From Burkholderiales bacterium (lineage in GTDB: Bacteria; Pseudomonadota; Gammaproteobacteria; Burkholderiales; Burkholderiaceae_C), in the NCBI GenBank assembly GCA_016195825.1, contig JACPYV010000067.1, positions 1 to 56,348 of the forward strand: a stretch of 56,348 bases of DNA. The letters run 5' to 3'. The position numbers and the translations under genes are program-made. A model generated the notes under the pieces. The model was not told the DNA's origin. It made no database searches and saw only the letters and a list, made by a program, of their open reading frames with translations. Positions 18,030 through 25,807 of this stretch are shown piece by piece; within the stretch, counting starts at the first letter, position 1, and every line of letters starts with the position of its first letter.

Positions 18030-19325
18030 CTACACGATCAGCAACGCGCGGAAGTCATTGACGTTCGTGAAGCTGGGGCCGGGCACCAGCAGGTCGCCCA
18101 GCGGCGCGAAGAAGCTGGCGCTGTCGTGGGCGTCCAGCAGGGCCTGCGGGTTCAGGCCAAGCGCGCGGGCGCGGGCCAGGCTGGTGGGGGTCAGCAGCGC
18201 GCCGGCATGGGGGCCCACGCCGTCGATGCCGTCGGTGTCGGCGGCCAGCCCGAAGACGCCGGGCTCGCACTGCAGCGCCAGTGCGCAGCCGAGCAGAAAC
18301 TCCGTCGCGCGGCCGCCCTTGCCTGCGGGCTTGGCGGCGTCGACGGTCACCGTCGTCTCGCCGCCGGACAGGATCACGCAGGGCTTGGCAAACGGCTCGC
18401 CGCGGCGTGCGACGGCCCGCGCCAGCGACGCATGCACGCCGCCCACCACGCGCGACTCCCCTTCGATCTCGTCGCTGAGGATGTGGGCCGCAAGCCCTTG
18501 GGCGCGGGCCGCGTCGGCTGCGGCCTCCAGGCTCAGCTGCGGCGTGGACAGCATTTGCAGCTCATGGCCGGCCAAGCGCTCGTCACCGGGCTTGGGGGTT
18601 TCGAAGGCACCCGAGTCCAGGCCGTGGCGGGCGGCCGGCGGCAACTCGATCTTGTAGCGGCGGCAGATCGCCAGCGCCTCGGCGCAGGTGGTGGCGTCGG
18701 CCACCGTCGGGCCGGAGGCGATCACGGCCGGGTCGTCGCCCGGCACGTCGCTGATGGTCAGCGTCAGCACGCGCGCCGGCGCGCAGGCAGCGGCCAGGCG
18801 CCCGCCCTTGATGGCGGACAGGTGCTTGCGCACGCAGTTCATCTCGCTGATGGACGCGCCGCTGTTCAGCAGCGCCCGGTTGACGGCCTGCTTGTCGGCC
18901 AGCGTCAGGCCTGCGGCAGGCAGGCTCATCAGCGCCGAGCCGCCGCCGGAGATCAGGCAGATGACCAGGTCGTCGGCCGTCAGGCCGCGGGTCAGTGCGA
19001 GCAGCTTCTCGCTGGCGGCCAGGCCGGCGGCATCGGGCACCGGGTGCGCCGCCTCGACGACCTGCAGCCGGCGCGGCTTGTAGCCGGGCGGCACATGGCC
19101 GTAGCGCGTGATGACCAGGCCGGACAGCGGCGCCTCGGCCGGCCAGGCAGCTTCCAGCGCCTGGGCCATCGCGCCGCCGGCCTTGCCGGCCCCCAGCACC
19201 AGCGTGCGACCCTTTTTGGGATCGGGCGGCGGCGGCAGGCGGGCGGCGAGCACCCGCCCCGGCAGCGCGCTGGCGACCGCCACGTCATAGAGCTGGCGCA
19301 GCAGCGCACGGGGATCGAGGGTCAT
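18030..19325 (-). CDS. ttuD: glycerate 2-kinase / hydroxypyruvate reductase, TtuD (MOFRL) family
   Basis: The 431-residue product begins MTLDPRALLRQLYD and has the glycerate kinase N domain (LVLGAGKAGGAMAQALE; LISGGGSALMSLP; NCVRKHLSAIKGG) and the C-terminal MOFRL domain (LSGGETTVTV ... FGLAADTDGIDG). Enzymes of this family phosphorylate D-glycerate to 2-phosphoglycerate, although many are annotated as hydroxypyruvate reductase. In this place it can finish the glyoxylate-to-glycerate route used after allantoin breakdown. The ATG overlaps the puuD stop codon (ATGA), giving tight coupling to urate oxidation. The open frame upstream of 19325 is a shadow of puuD. Confidence 0.92.
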   Translation of the reverse strand: MTLDPRALLRQLYDVAVASALPGRVLAARLPPPPDPKKGRTLVLGAGKAGGAMAQALEAAWPAEAPLSGLVITRYGHVPPGYKPRRLQVVEAAHPVPDAAGLAASEKLLALTRGLTADDLVICLISGGGSALMSLPAAGLTLADKQAVNRALLNSGASISEMNCVRKHLSAIKGGRLAAACAPARVLTLTISDVPGDDPAVIASGPTVADATTCAEALAICRRYKIELPPAARHGLDSGAFETPKPGDERLAGHELQMLSTPQLSLEAAADAARAQGLAAHILSDEIEGESRVVGGVHASLARAVARRGEPFAKPCVILSGGETTVTVDAAKPAGKGGRATEFLLGCALALQCEPGVFGLAADTDGIDGVGPHAGALLTPTSLARARALGLNPQALLDAHDSASFFAPLGDLLVPGPSFTNVNDFRALLIV

Positions 19326-20503
19326 GGTTGTCGGGCCCATCTGCCGATCAAGGTGCGTTCGTCCTCGGTGAGGCCGGTCGCATTGTTCAGCGGCATGGCG
19401 CGCTGCACGACGACCTGCTGGTAGATCTGCGCCTTGTGGCTGTCGAGTCCTTCGGCCGAGTCCAGCCGCACGCCCTTCTGCGCGACCTCGCCCGTGTGGC
19501 AGGCCAGGCAGCGCTGGGCCGCGATGGCCTGCACCTGGGCCAGCGTGACCGGCACGGCCGCGGTGGCAGCCTGCGACCGGGGCGCCATCCACGCGATGAG
19601 CCCCGCCAGCAGCAGCAGCGCGAACGCAACGGCGCCCCAGCTGTTGACCCCCTTGTGCCGCTTCACGAAGAAGATGCGGATGGCCACGCCCGCTGCCATC
19701 AGCACGCACAGCACCACCCAGTTGTGCGGGTGCTGGTACAGCATGCCGTAGTGGTTGCTCAGCATCGCGATGAGCACCGGCAGGCCGAAGTAGGTGTTGT
19801 GGACGCTGCGCTGCTTGCCGCGCTGGCCATGGATGGGGTCGGGCTTATGGCCGGCGCGCATCTGCGCGATGACCTTCTTCTGCCCCGGGATGATCCAGTG
19901 CGCCACGTTGCCGGTCATCATGGTCGCCAGCGTGGCGCCCACGAGCAGAAAAGCCGCGCGACCGGCAAACAGCTGGCACGCGAGCCAGCTCGCGAGAACG
20001 ACGAAGACCGCCACCGCCGCCAACACGCGGCCGTCGTTCCCGACACCGCCATCTGCCGTGCGCCCCAGCGCCTGGCACGCGGCCTCGTAGACCACCGTGC
20101 CCATGAGGAGGAACACCAGCGCCGCCGCCACCGCCTGCCATGGTGCTCCCCACGCGAAGACGCGCGGGTCGACCAGCATCTGGCTGGCGTTGAGCAGGTA
20201 CAGCACGACAAACAGTGTCATGCCGCTCATCCAGACCCAGTAGCTCTCCCAATAGAACCAGTGCAAGTCCTGCGGCAGGTTGCCCGGCGCCACCATGTAT
20301 TTCTGCGGGTTGTAGAAGCCGCCGCCGTGCACAGCCCACAACTCGCCGTCCACGCCCTTGGCCTTGAGGTCATCGGCGGTGGGCTTGACGAGGTGGTTGT
20401 CCAGCCAGACGAAGTAGAAGGACGCGCCTATCCAGGCGATGACGGTGATGACGTGCAGCCAACGCAGCAGCAGGTTGGCCCAGTCGAGCAGGTAGATGTC
20501 CAA
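19322..20503 (-). CDS. puuD: urate hydroxylase PuuD (membrane urate oxidase with cytochrome c domain)
   Basis: The 393-residue product has an N-terminal membrane part of about eight helices (LLRWLHVITVIAWIGASFYF ... WYWESYW-like aromatic stretches), followed after the last helix by a cytochrome c domain with the heme site CLACH and a distal Met. This matches PuuD, which oxidises urate to 5-hydroxyisourate and passes electrons to the respiratory chain rather than to oxygen with H2O2 release. I place the start at a TTG (20503) preceded by GGAG, because homology begins at DIYLLDWANLL; the frame is open further upstream. It is first in the puuD-ttuD operon. Confidence 0.92.
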   Translation of the reverse strand: MDIYLLDWANLLLRWLHVITVIAWIGASFYFVWLDNHLVKPTADDLKAKGVDGELWAVHGGGFYNPQKYMVAPGNLPQDLHWFYWESYWVWMSGMTLFVVLYLLNASQMLVDPRVFAWGAPWQAVAAALVFLLMGTVVYEAACQALGRTADGGVGNDGRVLAAVAVFVVLASWLACQLFAGRAAFLLVGATLATMMTGNVAHWIIPGQKKVIAQMRAGHKPDPIHGQRGKQRSVHNTYFGLPVLIAMLSNHYGMLYQHPHNWVVLCVLMAAGVAIRIFFVKRHKGVNSWGAVAFALLLLAGLIAWMAPRSQAATAAVPVTLAQVQAIAAQRCLACHTGEVAQKGVRLDSAEGLDSHKAQIYQQVVVQRAMPLNNATGLTEDERTLIGRWARQP

Positions 20504-20695
20504 GGTCGCGGTTCTCCACGGCTCCACCACGGCGGGTGCTGTGGAGCCTCCAGGGTCGCGTCCGCAGGCCCCCGCTCCTCCCGGCAGGCCCGACACCGCT
20601 GCGACGGCCCGCAGTGTATGCAGGTGCCGTGACCGGCTTCACGTTGGCGTGCCACCGCGGCGGCGCAAGGCCGGCCGGGCTCGCACAATCGCGCC
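20504..20695. promoter_or_regulatory. divergent intergenic region between puuD and a solute-binding protein gene
   Basis: These 192 bp must carry the puuD promoter and probably that of the divergent gene. I see no clear sigma-70 boxes or operator; the sequence is GC-rich throughout. Confidence 0.35.
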
Positions 20696-21529
20696 ATGAA
20701 CGCACGCCTGCTCCGCACGCCCCCGTCCCTCGGGCTGCGCGCGTGCCTGCTGGCCGTTGTGGCGCTGGCCGCGGCGTCGGCGCAGGCCCAGGAAGCGTCG
20801 GTGGTGCGCATCGCCACCAATGTCGAGCGCAGCTACTTCCCGCCGGCCGAGGCCATGCTGCGCAAGGCCTATGCCACGCTGGGCCTGCAAGTCGAGTTCG
20901 CGCCCTGGCCGTTGCCGCGCACGCAGGTGGAACTGCGCAGCGGCCGCGTCGATGCCGTGGCCATGCGCGTGGAGGCCTACTTCGAGCAGACGCCCTTCGT
21001 GCGCAAGGTCGACGTGCCACTGTTGAACCTGCACGTATACGCCTACGGGCGGCCGCCCTGCCCCAACGCGTTGCCGGCGGAGGAACTGGCGAAGCACCGC
21101 ATCAGCTACCAGCGAGGCATGATCGCTGCAGAGGTGCTGGTGCCCGAGGCCGCCCGCATGCCGGCCAACACGCCCAGCGACGCCTTTCTCAACCTGGAAT
21201 CGGGCGTCGCTGACTACGCGCTGATGCTGACCACGCCCTGGATGGTCGAGGTGCCGGTGGACACGCGCCAGGGCACGCTGTGCCGGGTCCCCACGCCGCT
21301 GAGCCGCTCGACCCTCTTCCACGGCGTGCACGAGTCGCATGCCGCCTGGGTGGCACCGCTGGAGCAGGCGCTGCGCGGCATGCGCGACCGCGGCGAGATT
21401 CAGCAGGCCTGGGCCACCTACGAGCGCGAGATCGCCGCGCAGAACACCCGCCTGCAGGCCCAGCCGGGCCGCAGCCTCACACTGACGCCGGCAACGCCAG
21501 GATCTGCGCCAGCACGGCCACCGCAATGA
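20696..21529 (+). CDS. exported solute-binding protein family 3-like protein
   Basis: The 277-residue product has a signal peptide (about residues 1-31, ending ASAQAQ) and a bacterial solute-binding protein 3 fold. VRIATNVERSYFPPAEAMLRKAYATLGLQVEFAPWP resembles the N-terminal lobe of periplasmic amino-acid-type binding proteins. No ABC permease lies nearby, so it may be a stand-alone sensor or binding protein, as is common in betaproteobacteria. Its 3' end overlaps convergent xdhC by 53 bp, unusually long for two real genes. Whether it binds a purine intermediate is only a guess from position. Confidence 0.75.
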   Translation: MNARLLRTPPSLGLRACLLAVVALAAASAQAQEASVVRIATNVERSYFPPAEAMLRKAYATLGLQVEFAPWPLPRTQVELRSGRVDAVAMRVEAYFEQTPFVRKVDVPLLNLHVYAYGRPPCPNALPAEELAKHRISYQRGMIAAEVLVPEAARMPANTPSDAFLNLESGVADYALMLTTPWMVEVPVDTRQGTLCRVPTPLSRSTLFHGVHESHAAWVAPLEQALRGMRDRGEIQQAWATYEREIAAQNTRLQAQPGRSLTLTPATPGSAPARPPQ

Positions 21530-22253
21530 CGGCGGGCTGCTTGCCCGCCACGCCCGGCACGCCGATGGGGCAGACGACCCGGGCCTGCTCGGCCTCGCTG
21601 AAGCCACGGGCCGCCAACCGCTGACGGAAGCTCGCCCACTTGGTGCGGCTGCCGATCATGCCGATAAAGGCCAGGTCGCCGCGCTCGCGCTGGCGCTTCA
21701 GGCAGGCCGCCACGATGTCGAAGTCCTCGGCATGGTTGTGGCTCATGATCAGTACGGCGGAGCCGGGTGCAAGGTCGCCCACGGCGTCGGCCGGCGGGTC
21801 GCAGACCTCCTGGCGCCAGCCGCGCTCTGGGGGCTTCTCGGGAAACTGGTTGTCGCGGCTGTCGATCCAGTGCAGCGCCAGCGGTAGATCACGGGCGATG
21901 TGCCCAATCGCGTCACCCACATGGCCCGCGCCGAACAAGGCCAGTGGCCGAAGCGGCGGCCAGGGCAGTCGGTCGGCCAGGTCCTCCCCTGCCGCGACCC
22001 GCTCGAAGCGCAGCCACACGACGCCGCCGCAGCACTGGCCCAGGCTGGGGCCGAGCGGGTAGCGCACTTCCTCGGCCAGCTCTCCGCCCGCCAGCGCCGC
22101 ACGGGCGCGAGCGGTGGCATCGAACTCCAGGTGGCCGCCGCCCACTGTGCCTTGAATGCCATCTGGCGCCACGGCCATCCAAGCCCCGACCTCGCGCGGC
22201 ACGCTACCGGTCGTGCGGGAGACGGTGACGAGGATCAGCGGTTCAACTGCCAC
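21477..22253 (-). CDS. xdhC: xanthine dehydrogenase accessory protein XdhC
   Basis: The 258-residue product has the XdhC N-terminal module with SVPREVGAWMAV, GTVGGGHLEF and the paired-Cys QCCGGVVWL, and the C-terminal Rossmann module with LALFGAGHVGDAIG and MSHNHAEDFDI. XdhC inserts the sulfurated molybdenum cofactor into xanthine dehydrogenase, the enzyme that makes urate; xdhA/xdhB are not in the window. The GTG at 22253 overlaps the end of uraH by 11 bp. The N terminus before LILVTVSRT is shorter than usual. The gene converges on and overlaps the solute-binding gene. Confidence 0.88.
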   Translation of the reverse strand: MAVEPLILVTVSRTTGSVPREVGAWMAVAPDGIQGTVGGGHLEFDATARARAALAGGELAEEVRYPLGPSLGQCCGGVVWLRFERVAAGEDLADRLPWPPLRPLALFGAGHVGDAIGHIARDLPLALHWIDSRDNQFPEKPPERGWRQEVCDPPADAVGDLAPGSAVLIMSHNHAEDFDIVAACLKRQRERGDLAFIGMIGSRTKWASFRQRLAARGFSEAEQARVVCPIGVPGVAGKQPAVIAVAVLAQILALPASV

Positions 22254-22596
22254 GGTAGGTCGAGTAGCTCCACGGCGATGCCAGCAGCGGCACGTGATAG
22301 TGGCTGTTTTCGTCCGCGATGCCGAAGTCCAGCGGCACCTCGTCCAGGAAGGCCGGCTCCGGCAGCGTCGTGCCCAGCGCCCTGAAATAGGCGGCCACCT
22401 CGAACACAAGCCGGTAGCGCCCGGCCGTGAAGGTGGCGCCGTCCAGCAGCGGCCCGTCGGCGCGGCCGTCGGCGTTCAGGTGCAGGCTGCGCAGCCATTT
22501 GGGGCCCTCGGCGTCGAAACGGTAGAGGCGCACGGCCATGCCGGCGGCCGGGCAGCCATTGGCAGTGTCCAGCACATGTGTTGTCAGTTTGCCCAT
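22243..22596 (-). CDS. uraH: 5-hydroxyisourate hydrolase
   Basis: This 117-residue transthyretin-like protein hydrolyses 5-hydroxyisourate to OHCU. It shows the N-terminal THVLDTANGCPAAG with the catalytic His, the central Arg region, and ends in the family's diagnostic C-terminal tetrapeptide YRGS preceded by SHYHVPLL. Length is normal. A GGAG site 6 nt before the ATG at 22596 supports the start. It is cotranscribed with xdhC and diverges from puuE with only 42 bp between the start codons. Confidence 0.96.
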   Translation of the reverse strand: MGKLTTHVLDTANGCPAAGMAVRLYRFDAEGPKWLRSLHLNADGRADGPLLDGATFTAGRYRLVFEVAAYFRALGTTLPEPAFLDEVPLDFGIADENSHYHVPLLASPWSYSTYRGS

Positions 22597-22638
22597 CGGA
22601 ACTCCGTTGCTGATTGCAGCTTGATGCAAAGTGTAGGG

Positions 22639-23604
22639 ATGAGCACGCCCCATCAGCCGCGGTATCCCCGCGACCTCGTCGGCTACGGCGAGAACCCACC
22701 CCAAGCGCAATGGCCGGGCGGCGCCCGCATCGCGGTCCAGTTCGTGCTGAATTACGAAGAGGGCGGCGAAAACTCGGTGCTGCACGGCGACGCCGGCAGC
22801 GAGCAGTTCCTGTCGGAGATGGCCAACCCGCCCAGCTTCCCGGCGCGTCACCTGAGCATGGAGAGCATCTACGAGTACGGCTCGCGGGTGGGCGTGTGGC
22901 GGCTGCTGAAGGAGTTTGAGCGGCGCGCACTGCCGCTGACCGTCTTCGGCGTAGGCATGGCGCTGGAGCGACACCCCGACGTGACCCAGGCCTTCGTCGA
23001 GCTGAACCATGAGATCGCCTCGCACGGCTGGCGCTGGGTGCACTACCAGAACGTCGACGAGGCCACCGAGCGCGCCCACATGGCGCAGGCCATGGCCAGC
23101 CTGAAGCGCCTGACGCTGGGCCGTGACCCCCACGGGCTTGGCTGGTACACAGGCCGCGACAGCCCCGCCACGCGCCGCCTGGTGGCGGACTTCGGCGGCT
23201 TCGAGTACGACAGCGATCATTACGGCGACGACCTGCCCTTCTGGCTGCAAGTCAAGAAGACCAACGGCGAGTTGGCACCCCACCTCGTCGTGCCTTACAC
23301 GCTGGACTGCAACGACATGCGCTTCGCGCTGCCGCAGGGATTCAGCCACGGCGAGCCGTTCTTCGAGTACCTGAAGGACAGCTTCGACCTGCTGTACGCC
23401 GAAGGCGCCGAGGCGCCCAGGATGATGAGCATCGGCATGCACTGCCGGCTGCTGGGCCGGCCTGGCCGCATGCGCGCGCTGCAGAAGTTCCTGGACCACA
23501 TCGAGGCGCACGACCGCGTGTGGGTGTGCCGGCGGCTGGACATCGCACGGCACTGGAAAACCGTCCACCCCTTTGACGCCCGTACCGCCTTCGTTTGGGA
23601 ATGA
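22639..23604 (+). CDS. puuE: allantoinase PuuE (polysaccharide deacetylase family)
   Basis: The 321-residue product belongs to the metal-independent allantoinases of the polysaccharide deacetylase fold, which convert allantoin to allantoate. Signatures are PRYPRDLVGYGENPP at the N terminus, VQFVLNYEEGGE, ASHGWRW, and IGMHCRLLGRPGR near the C terminus. Length matches PuuE. I chose the ATG at 22639; an in-frame ATG at 22624 would add five residues. Its stop codon overlaps the start of the next gene, so it is coupled to the UraD-AllC fusion. Confidence 0.94.
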   Translation: MSTPHQPRYPRDLVGYGENPPQAQWPGGARIAVQFVLNYEEGGENSVLHGDAGSEQFLSEMANPPSFPARHLSMESIYEYGSRVGVWRLLKEFERRALPLTVFGVGMALERHPDVTQAFVELNHEIASHGWRWVHYQNVDEATERAHMAQAMASLKRLTLGRDPHGLGWYTGRDSPATRRLVADFGGFEYDSDHYGDDLPFWLQVKKTNGELAPHLVVPYTLDCNDMRFALPQGFSHGEPFFEYLKDSFDLLYAEGAEAPRMMSIGMHCRLLGRPGRMRALQKFLDHIEAHDRVWVCRRLDIARHWKTVHPFDARTAFVWE

Positions 23605-25358
23605 TGAAACTCGACGACCTCAACAACACCAGCACCGCTGACTTCGTCAGGGGGCTGGATGGCACCTACGAACACTCGCCCTGGATTGCGGAACGCGCCG
23701 CGGCGGCTCGCCCGTTCAAGACCGTGGCCGCGCTGAAGGTGGCGCTGGCCCGCGTCGTGCGCGAGGCCAGCGTGGACGAACAGCTGGGCCTGATCCGCGC
23801 CCACCCCGAGCTGGCCGGCAAAGCGGCCGTGGCGGGTGAGCTGACGGCGGAGTCGACGAACGAGCAGCAGAAGGCCGGGCTGACCGCCTGCACGCCGCAG
23901 GAGTTCGCCAGGCTGCAGCAGCTCAACGCCGACTACAACGCGCGCTTCGGCTTTCCCTTCATCCTGGCCGTGCGCGGCCCGCGCGGCACGGGCTTCACGC
24001 GCGCCGAGATCATCGCGACCTTCGAGCGCCGGCTGCGCGCCCACCCGGACCTGGAGCGGGCCGAATGCCTGCGCCAGATCCACCGCATCGCCGAGATCCG
24101 GCTGAACGACAAGTTCGGCGTCGAACCCACGCTGGGCCAGCAGCTCTGGGACTGGGCCGCCGCGCTGGCCCGGCACAGCGAGACCGAGGACTTCCTGACC
24201 TGCACCTACGCCACGCCCACGCACACGGCCGTCGCCGGCCAGTTGATGGCCTGGATGCACGACTGCGGCTTCGACGAGGTCAGCCGCGACGCGGTGGGCA
24301 ACGTCGTTGGTGTCTACAACGGCACCGGCAACAAGCGCCTGCTGACTGGCAGCCACTACGACACCGTGCGCCGCGCCGGCCGCTTCGACGGCCGGCTGGG
24401 CATCTTCGTGCCCATGCTGGTGGTGCGCGAACTGCAACGCGCCGGCAAGCGCCTGCCGTTCGGCCTGGAAGTCGTCGGGTTTTCCGAGGAAGAAGGCCAG
24501 CGTTACCCGGCCGACTTCCTCGGGTCGAGTGCGCTGATCGGCAACTTCCAGCCTGCGTGGCTGGACCAGACCGACGCGGCCGGCATCAAGCTGCGCGACG
24601 CGATGCAGGCCGCCGGCCTGCCTGGCACGATGGACGCCATCCAGGCCGTCCAGCGCGACCCGTCCCGCTACCTCGGCTTCGTCGAAGTCCATATCGAGCA
24701 AGGCCCGGTACTGGACAGCCTGGACCTGCCGCTGGGCATCGTCACCAGCATCAACGGCAGCCGCCGCTACACCGGCGAAATCGTGGGCCTGGCCAGCCAT
24801 GCCGGCACCACGCCCATGGGCCAGCGACGCGACGCGGCAGCAGGTGTGGCCGAGCTGATCCTGTTCGTCGAGAAGCGCGCCGCCGCCGTGCCCGATGTCG
24901 TCGGCACGGTCGGCATGCTGGAAGTGCCTGCGGGCTCCATCAACGTCATCCCCGGCCGCTGCCGCTTCAGCCTGGACCTGCGCGCAACAACGGATGAGGC
25001 CCGCGACGCGCTGGACGCCGACGTGCGAGCCAGGCTCGACGAGATCTGCCAGCGGCGCGGCCTCAGCTACACACTGCAGCCGACGCTGGCCGCCAACGCA
25101 GCCCCGAGCAATGCGGCCTGGCAGACACGCTGGGAAGCCGCCATCACCGAGCTGGGCCTGCCGCTGCACCGCCTGCCCTCGGGCGCCGGGCACGATGCGA
25201 TGAAGTTGCACGAGCTGCTGCCCCAGGCCATGTTGTTCGTGCGCGGTGGCAATGGCGGCATCAGCCACAACCCGCTGGAGTCGGTGACGGTGGATGACGC
25301 GGAGCTGGCCGTGCGAGCCTTCGCAGTATTGCTCGAGCGTTTGTCTCAACAGTCGTAG
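23601..25358 (+). CDS. fusion of OHCU decarboxylase (UraD) and allantoate amidohydrolase (AllC)
   Basis: The 585-residue product joins two enzymes of the urate pathway. Residues about 1-170 are UraD: the catalytic HPELAGKAA, then ESTNEQ and FGFPFILAVRG. They decarboxylate OHCU to S-allantoin. Residues about 180-585 are an M20-family allantoate amidohydrolase with metal ligands in TGSHYDTV, FSEEEGQRYP and EVHIEQGPVLD, the SHAGTTPMGQRRDA dimer-interface motif and SGAGHDAM. The join is continuous with no frameshift. The ATG overlaps the puuE stop (ATGA). PuuE acts between the two reactions of this protein, so the fusion covers non-consecutive steps. Confidence 0.92.
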   Translation: MMKLDDLNNTSTADFVRGLDGTYEHSPWIAERAAAARPFKTVAALKVALARVVREASVDEQLGLIRAHPELAGKAAVAGELTAESTNEQQKAGLTACTPQEFARLQQLNADYNARFGFPFILAVRGPRGTGFTRAEIIATFERRLRAHPDLERAECLRQIHRIAEIRLNDKFGVEPTLGQQLWDWAAALARHSETEDFLTCTYATPTHTAVAGQLMAWMHDCGFDEVSRDAVGNVVGVYNGTGNKRLLTGSHYDTVRRAGRFDGRLGIFVPMLVVRELQRAGKRLPFGLEVVGFSEEEGQRYPADFLGSSALIGNFQPAWLDQTDAAGIKLRDAMQAAGLPGTMDAIQAVQRDPSRYLGFVEVHIEQGPVLDSLDLPLGIVTSINGSRRYTGEIVGLASHAGTTPMGQRRDAAAGVAELILFVEKRAAAVPDVVGTVGMLEVPAGSINVIPGRCRFSLDLRATTDEARDALDADVRARLDEICQRRGLSYTLQPTLAANAAPSNAAWQTRWEAAITELGLPLHRLPSGAGHDAMKLHELLPQAMLFVRGGNGGISHNPLESVTVDDAELAVRAFAVLLERLSQQS

Positions 25359-25373
25359 CTCGTACCGGACCTG

Positions 25374-25802
25374 ATGCCGACTATCCCAACTTATCTTCAC
25401 GTCAGGCCGAACGGCAAGCTACCTGTTTGGCGCTCTGATGTGCCATTCCGTTGCGTCGTTGTCATTCAGGCAGACGTTGTTTGGGATTGGCGGAAGATCG
25501 TCAGCGAATGGCTTGTCGATGGCGGTTGCTTGTACATGATGGCCTGGGGGCCCGAGTGCAGCCGATGGGACGATGCCGTAGACGATGCCAATCTGGAGAG
25601 ATATGAATATGGCGATATTCCAGAAGAAAAATTTGTGATGACCACCTGGCATGCCGATGCGCCGCTGAGCGAAGTCTTCTGGTTTGCAAAGGAACTCGCC
25701 AATCACCCGACGGTGGCGTTGGACAGCACGGTGTTGCTGCACATCTCAGCCACTGCCGCTGAAACGGAAATGCTTGCCGCGTTCGAGAACGCCGAAGACT
25801 GA
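25374..25802 (+). CDS. small cytosolic protein of unknown function (DUF7684-like)
   Basis: The 142-residue protein has no signal peptide or membrane segment. It is rich in Trp and acidic residues (VVWDWRKIVSEWLVDGGCLYMMAWGPECSRWDD). The pattern recalls the uncharacterised DUF7684 group, which I assign only tentatively. Base composition is lower in GC and codon choice less biased than in its neighbours, which suggests recent acquisition. It is inserted between the urate fusion gene (15 bp away) and the M20 gene (5 bp away), so it is likely transcribed with them. I can infer no link to purine metabolism beyond position. Confidence 0.7.
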   Translation: MPTIPTYLHVRPNGKLPVWRSDVPFRCVVVIQADVVWDWRKIVSEWLVDGGCLYMMAWGPECSRWDDAVDDANLERYEYGDIPEEKFVMTTWHADAPLSEVFWFAKELANHPTVALDSTVLLHISATAAETEMLAAFENAED

Positions 25803-25807
25803 ACAAG

